Below, one piece after another: positions 62,209-64,000 of a stretch of DNA of 64,000 nucleotides. Source of the stretch: a bacterium (GTDB lineage: Bacteria; Planctomycetota; Planctomycetia; Isosphaerales; Isosphaeraceae); NCBI GenBank assembly GCA_016125085.1, contig WGMM01000009.1, positions 1 to 64,000 on the forward strand, in the 5' to 3' direction. The number at the start of each line of letters is the position of its first letter. The first letter of the stretch is position 1. The position numbers and the translations under genes are program-made. The notes below the pieces were generated by a model that worked only from the letters and a program-made list of their open reading frames with translations, did not search any database and had not been told where the DNA came from.

Positions 62209-62652
62209 ATGCGGCACCGTTCCGCCGGTACGAAACTGAAACGGGAACCTGAACATCGCAACATGCTGTTGCGTAATCTGGCCACTTCCGTTCTTGAGCA
62301 CGGCAAAATTACGACGACCCTGGCCAAGGCCAAAGCGGCTCAACCGGTTGTCGAACAGCTCATTACGCTCGCCAAAGGCGGCTGGGATCTGAACAAGTTC
62401 CGACGTTCTTTGACGGTCGTGACCAAGAAGGACATCGCCTGGCGTCTTTTCAAGGATTACGTCGACTCTGACGAGAAGACTCACAAGGCTATCGGTGCCC
62501 GATTCGCCGATCGTCAGGGTGGTTACACCCGTATTTACAAACTCGCCAAGGTTCGGCAGGGCGACTGTTCCCAAATGGCCGTTCTCTCGCTGATCCCTGA
62601 GGACGAAACCCTGGCCCAAGAGCCAGTCGCTCCGAAGGTCACGAAATCCTGA
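62209..62652 (+). CDS. rplQ: 50S ribosomal protein L17
   Basis: 147 residues. MRHRSAGTKLKREPEHRNML and LATSVLEHGKITTTLAKAKA, then FADRQGGYTRIYKLAKVRQG, are L17 signatures. Final gene of the ribosomal cluster, followed by a terminator. Confidence 0.98.
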   Translation: MRHRSAGTKLKREPEHRNMLLRNLATSVLEHGKITTTLAKAKAAQPVVEQLITLAKGGWDLNKFRRSLTVVTKKDIAWRLFKDYVDSDEKTHKAIGARFADRQGGYTRIYKLAKVRQGDCSQMAVLSLIPEDETLAQEPVAPKVTKS

Positions 62653-62690
62653 CTTCGACTGACAGGTCGGATCTGGCGATCATTGTCTCA

Positions 62691-62721
62691 AGCCGATCTC
62701 CGGAACGGGATCGGCTTTTCT
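62691..62721 (+). terminator. Rho-independent terminator after rplQ
   Basis: An 8-bp stem (AGCCGATC and GATCGGCT) with a 10-base loop, followed by TTTCT, 38 bp after the rplQ stop. It ends the ribosomal transcript. Confidence 0.8.
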
Positions 62722-62776
62722 ATTGCACGGCGTCTGCACTGAAGTCCGATTCAGCGTCAGCATAAGGACTCAATCG

Positions 62777-63217
62777 ATGGATCATTGCCTGTTCTGCAAA
62801 ATCATCGAGAACCGGATCCCAAGTCGAAGAGTCTACCAGGATGATGTCTGTATCGCCTTTCTCGATATCAACCCTGTCAATCGCGGTCATGTTCTTATCG
62901 TTCCAAGGCTTCACCATGAAGACTTGACGTCTCTGCCTCCCGAAGTCGCTGCACATGTGGCATCGAAACTGCCGGCTCTTTGTGCCGCGGTCGTACGTGC
63001 GACAGGGGCAGAGGGGTTCAACGTTATCGTCAACAACGGCAAAGTCGCCGGTCAGACGATCTTTCACGGGCACTGGCACATCATTCCCCGATTTCACGAC
63101 GACACCGTGAACTGGCCATGGCCACAAGGGGCATATTTCGGCGACGAAATCCAGCAGATCGGCTTCGCAATCGAAAAGGAGCTCGCCGCTTTGCAAAATC
63201 CTGAGTCGGGTGCCTGA
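62777..63217 (+). CDS. HIT family protein
   Basis: 146 residues from ATG 62777. HCLFCKIIENRIPSRRVYQD is the usual start, with the CxxC-like zinc position only partly kept. The catalytic histidine triad is HGHWHIIPRF, preceded by FNVIVNNGKVAGQTIF. HIT hydrolases cleave adenosine-phosphoramidate or dinucleotides. It probably has its own promoter after the rplQ terminator. Confidence 0.92.
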   Translation: MDHCLFCKIIENRIPSRRVYQDDVCIAFLDINPVNRGHVLIVPRLHHEDLTSLPPEVAAHVASKLPALCAAVVRATGAEGFNVIVNNGKVAGQTIFHGHWHIIPRFHDDTVNWPWPQGAYFGDEIQQIGFAIEKELAALQNPESGA

Positions 63218-63576
63218 CGTCTTTTCTGTCTTCAAGTCTTTTCCTTCGAAGCAGATTATGTCCTTCGAGGACTGTTTTCGTTCGTTCCGGGAACGAATCC
63301 GGATATGCCCTGAATTCGGTTCGTGAGGGTCGTTCCGGCCGAATTTCGCTCTGTGATGCGCAGACGCGCTTGAGCTTTCACCGATAGCTACAAATGGACG
63401 AGTGAAAATCGGGAATCGCTTCCGGTATTCGTCTCGACTTGGCGTTGACGATCGGATCGACTCGGGCTATGGTTTCCGAACCGCAGACCAACAACGGTTC
63501 GATCGAAGGGAAAATCGATCGACGTTTTGACACGGGAGCCATGAGGGTTCCCAGTCCGCATGCAGGGAGGCAGTTC
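63218..63576 (+). other. Intergenic region upstream of kpsF
   Basis: 359 bp without a supported gene. It holds a short palindrome, TTCGTTC-cgg-GAACGAA at 63281-63297, that could be an operator or a weak 3' hairpin for the HIT gene. No clear promoter was found. Confidence 0.4.
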
Positions 63577-64000
63577 ATGGCACGTCTCGCCATGGATTCG
63601 GACGTCTCGTCAGATCAAGAGGAAGCCATATCGCTTGCTCGTGACGTCGTTCGAACCGAAGCGATCGCTTTATGGCGACTTACGGAACGTCTCGACGAGA
63701 CAGTCGTCGAAGCTGCGCATTGCCTTGCGAATTGCCGGGGTGTGATTCACGTCACAGGCATGGGCAAAGCGGGCCTGGTTGGCCAGAAAATTGCTGCGAC
63801 GATGGCTTCGCTCGGACTCCGTGCCTTTTTTCTCCATCCGGCGGAAGCCGTACATGGCGACATGGGCCGCGTGGCGCCTTATGATCTCGTCCTGGCGCTC
63901 TCGCAGAGTGGCGAGACCGAAGAACTGATGCGGCTCGTCACGGCGATTCGGCCGAACGTGGCATCGATTCTGGCGATCACGCAGTCGGACACGAACCCGC
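63577..64000 (+). CDS. kpsF: Arabinose-5-phosphate isomerase, KpsF/GutQ type (partial)
   Basis: The first 141 codons from ATG 63577, preceded by GCAGGGAGG; the gene runs off the window. The SIS domain is clear: VIHVTGMGKAGLVGQKIAAT, PAEAVHGDMGRVAPYDLVLA and LSQSGETEELMRLV. The enzyme turns ribulose 5-phosphate into arabinose 5-phosphate, the first step to KDO for lipopolysaccharide, which fits a Gram-negative envelope. The CBS domains expected at the C-terminus are outside the window. Confidence 0.9.
   Translation, partial: MARLAMDSDVSSDQEEAISLARDVVRTEAIALWRLTERLDETVVEAAHCLANCRGVIHVTGMGKAGLVGQKIAATMASLGLRAFFLHPAEAVHGDMGRVAPYDLVLALSQSGETEELMRLVTAIRPNVASILAITQSDTNP

Noticed and set aside
61059..62333. 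424-residue minus-strand frame across rpoA
   Set aside because: Antisense shadow of rpoA; no recognisable domain.

Overview
The window looks like a planctomycete chromosome (Planctomycetota). This is inferred from a DUF1571 lipoprotein, a CPCC/DUF6429/SUKH-type small-gene repertoire, moderately high GC, and an S10-spc-alpha ribosomal cluster that lacks rpmD, adk and infA. I cannot name the genus. The window has two parts: an accessory island (1 to about 12,750) and a core region (about 12,751 to 64,000).

Island (1-12,750). The right boundary is the 3' end of a tRNA-Pro(UGG) gene (12,751-12,825, minus strand). A tyrosine recombinase starts 24 bp away and reads away from the tRNA. The left boundary lies outside the window. 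The left part holds an IS3-family element with an A6G frameshift site inserted into an IS66-type element, then an excisionase-like gene broken by an in-frame TAG, then about 1 kb of decayed DNA. From 3,997 to 11,264 there is a one-directional array of about 13 small promoterless-looking genes. Each is followed by a 58-106 bp imperfect inverted repeat that starts with an RYYYAAC-like box and ends with a GTTRRRY-like box. This is the architecture of integron gene cassettes with attC sites, but no integron integrase is visible. The recognisable cassette products are immunity-type or associated small proteins: CPCC, DUF6429, Imm7 and two SMI1/KNR4 (SUKH). The others are unknown small proteins. No toxin gene is visible.

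Core 1 (12,751-22,560). parA-parB partition genes, a KDPG aldolase, DUF2256 with a DASH-type cryptochrome, an ABC-2 type permease with its ATPase, an iron(III)-type fused permease and a DUF2617 protein.

Core 2 (23,003-30,233). A tightly coupled run (methyltransferase, flippase, membrane glycosyltransferase-like protein, CDP-alcohol phosphotransferase, Gfo/Idh/MocA dehydrogenase, TIM-barrel isomerase) joined by 4-bp overlaps. I infer it makes and exports a polyol- or sugar-containing phospholipid or glycan.

Core 3 (30,271-46,334). A minus-strand set of N-acetylneuraminate lyase, Kelch mutarotase-like protein and AGE epimerase, which fits sialic acid breakdown to GlcNAc. After it come a UPF0173 hydrolase, deoC, a CoA-binding protein, groES-groEL, an O-methyltransferase, a serine acetyltransferase divergent from a PIG-L deacetylase, an M20 peptidase, a GH3 protein and a DUF1571 lipoprotein.

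Core 4 (46,687-64,000). The ribosomal protein supercluster rpsJ to rplQ with secY, map and rpoA, then a HIT protein and the start of kpsF. By hand count, the 58 complete core genes use TGA (50) or TAA (8) and never TAG, while three island genes are split by in-frame TAG codons.
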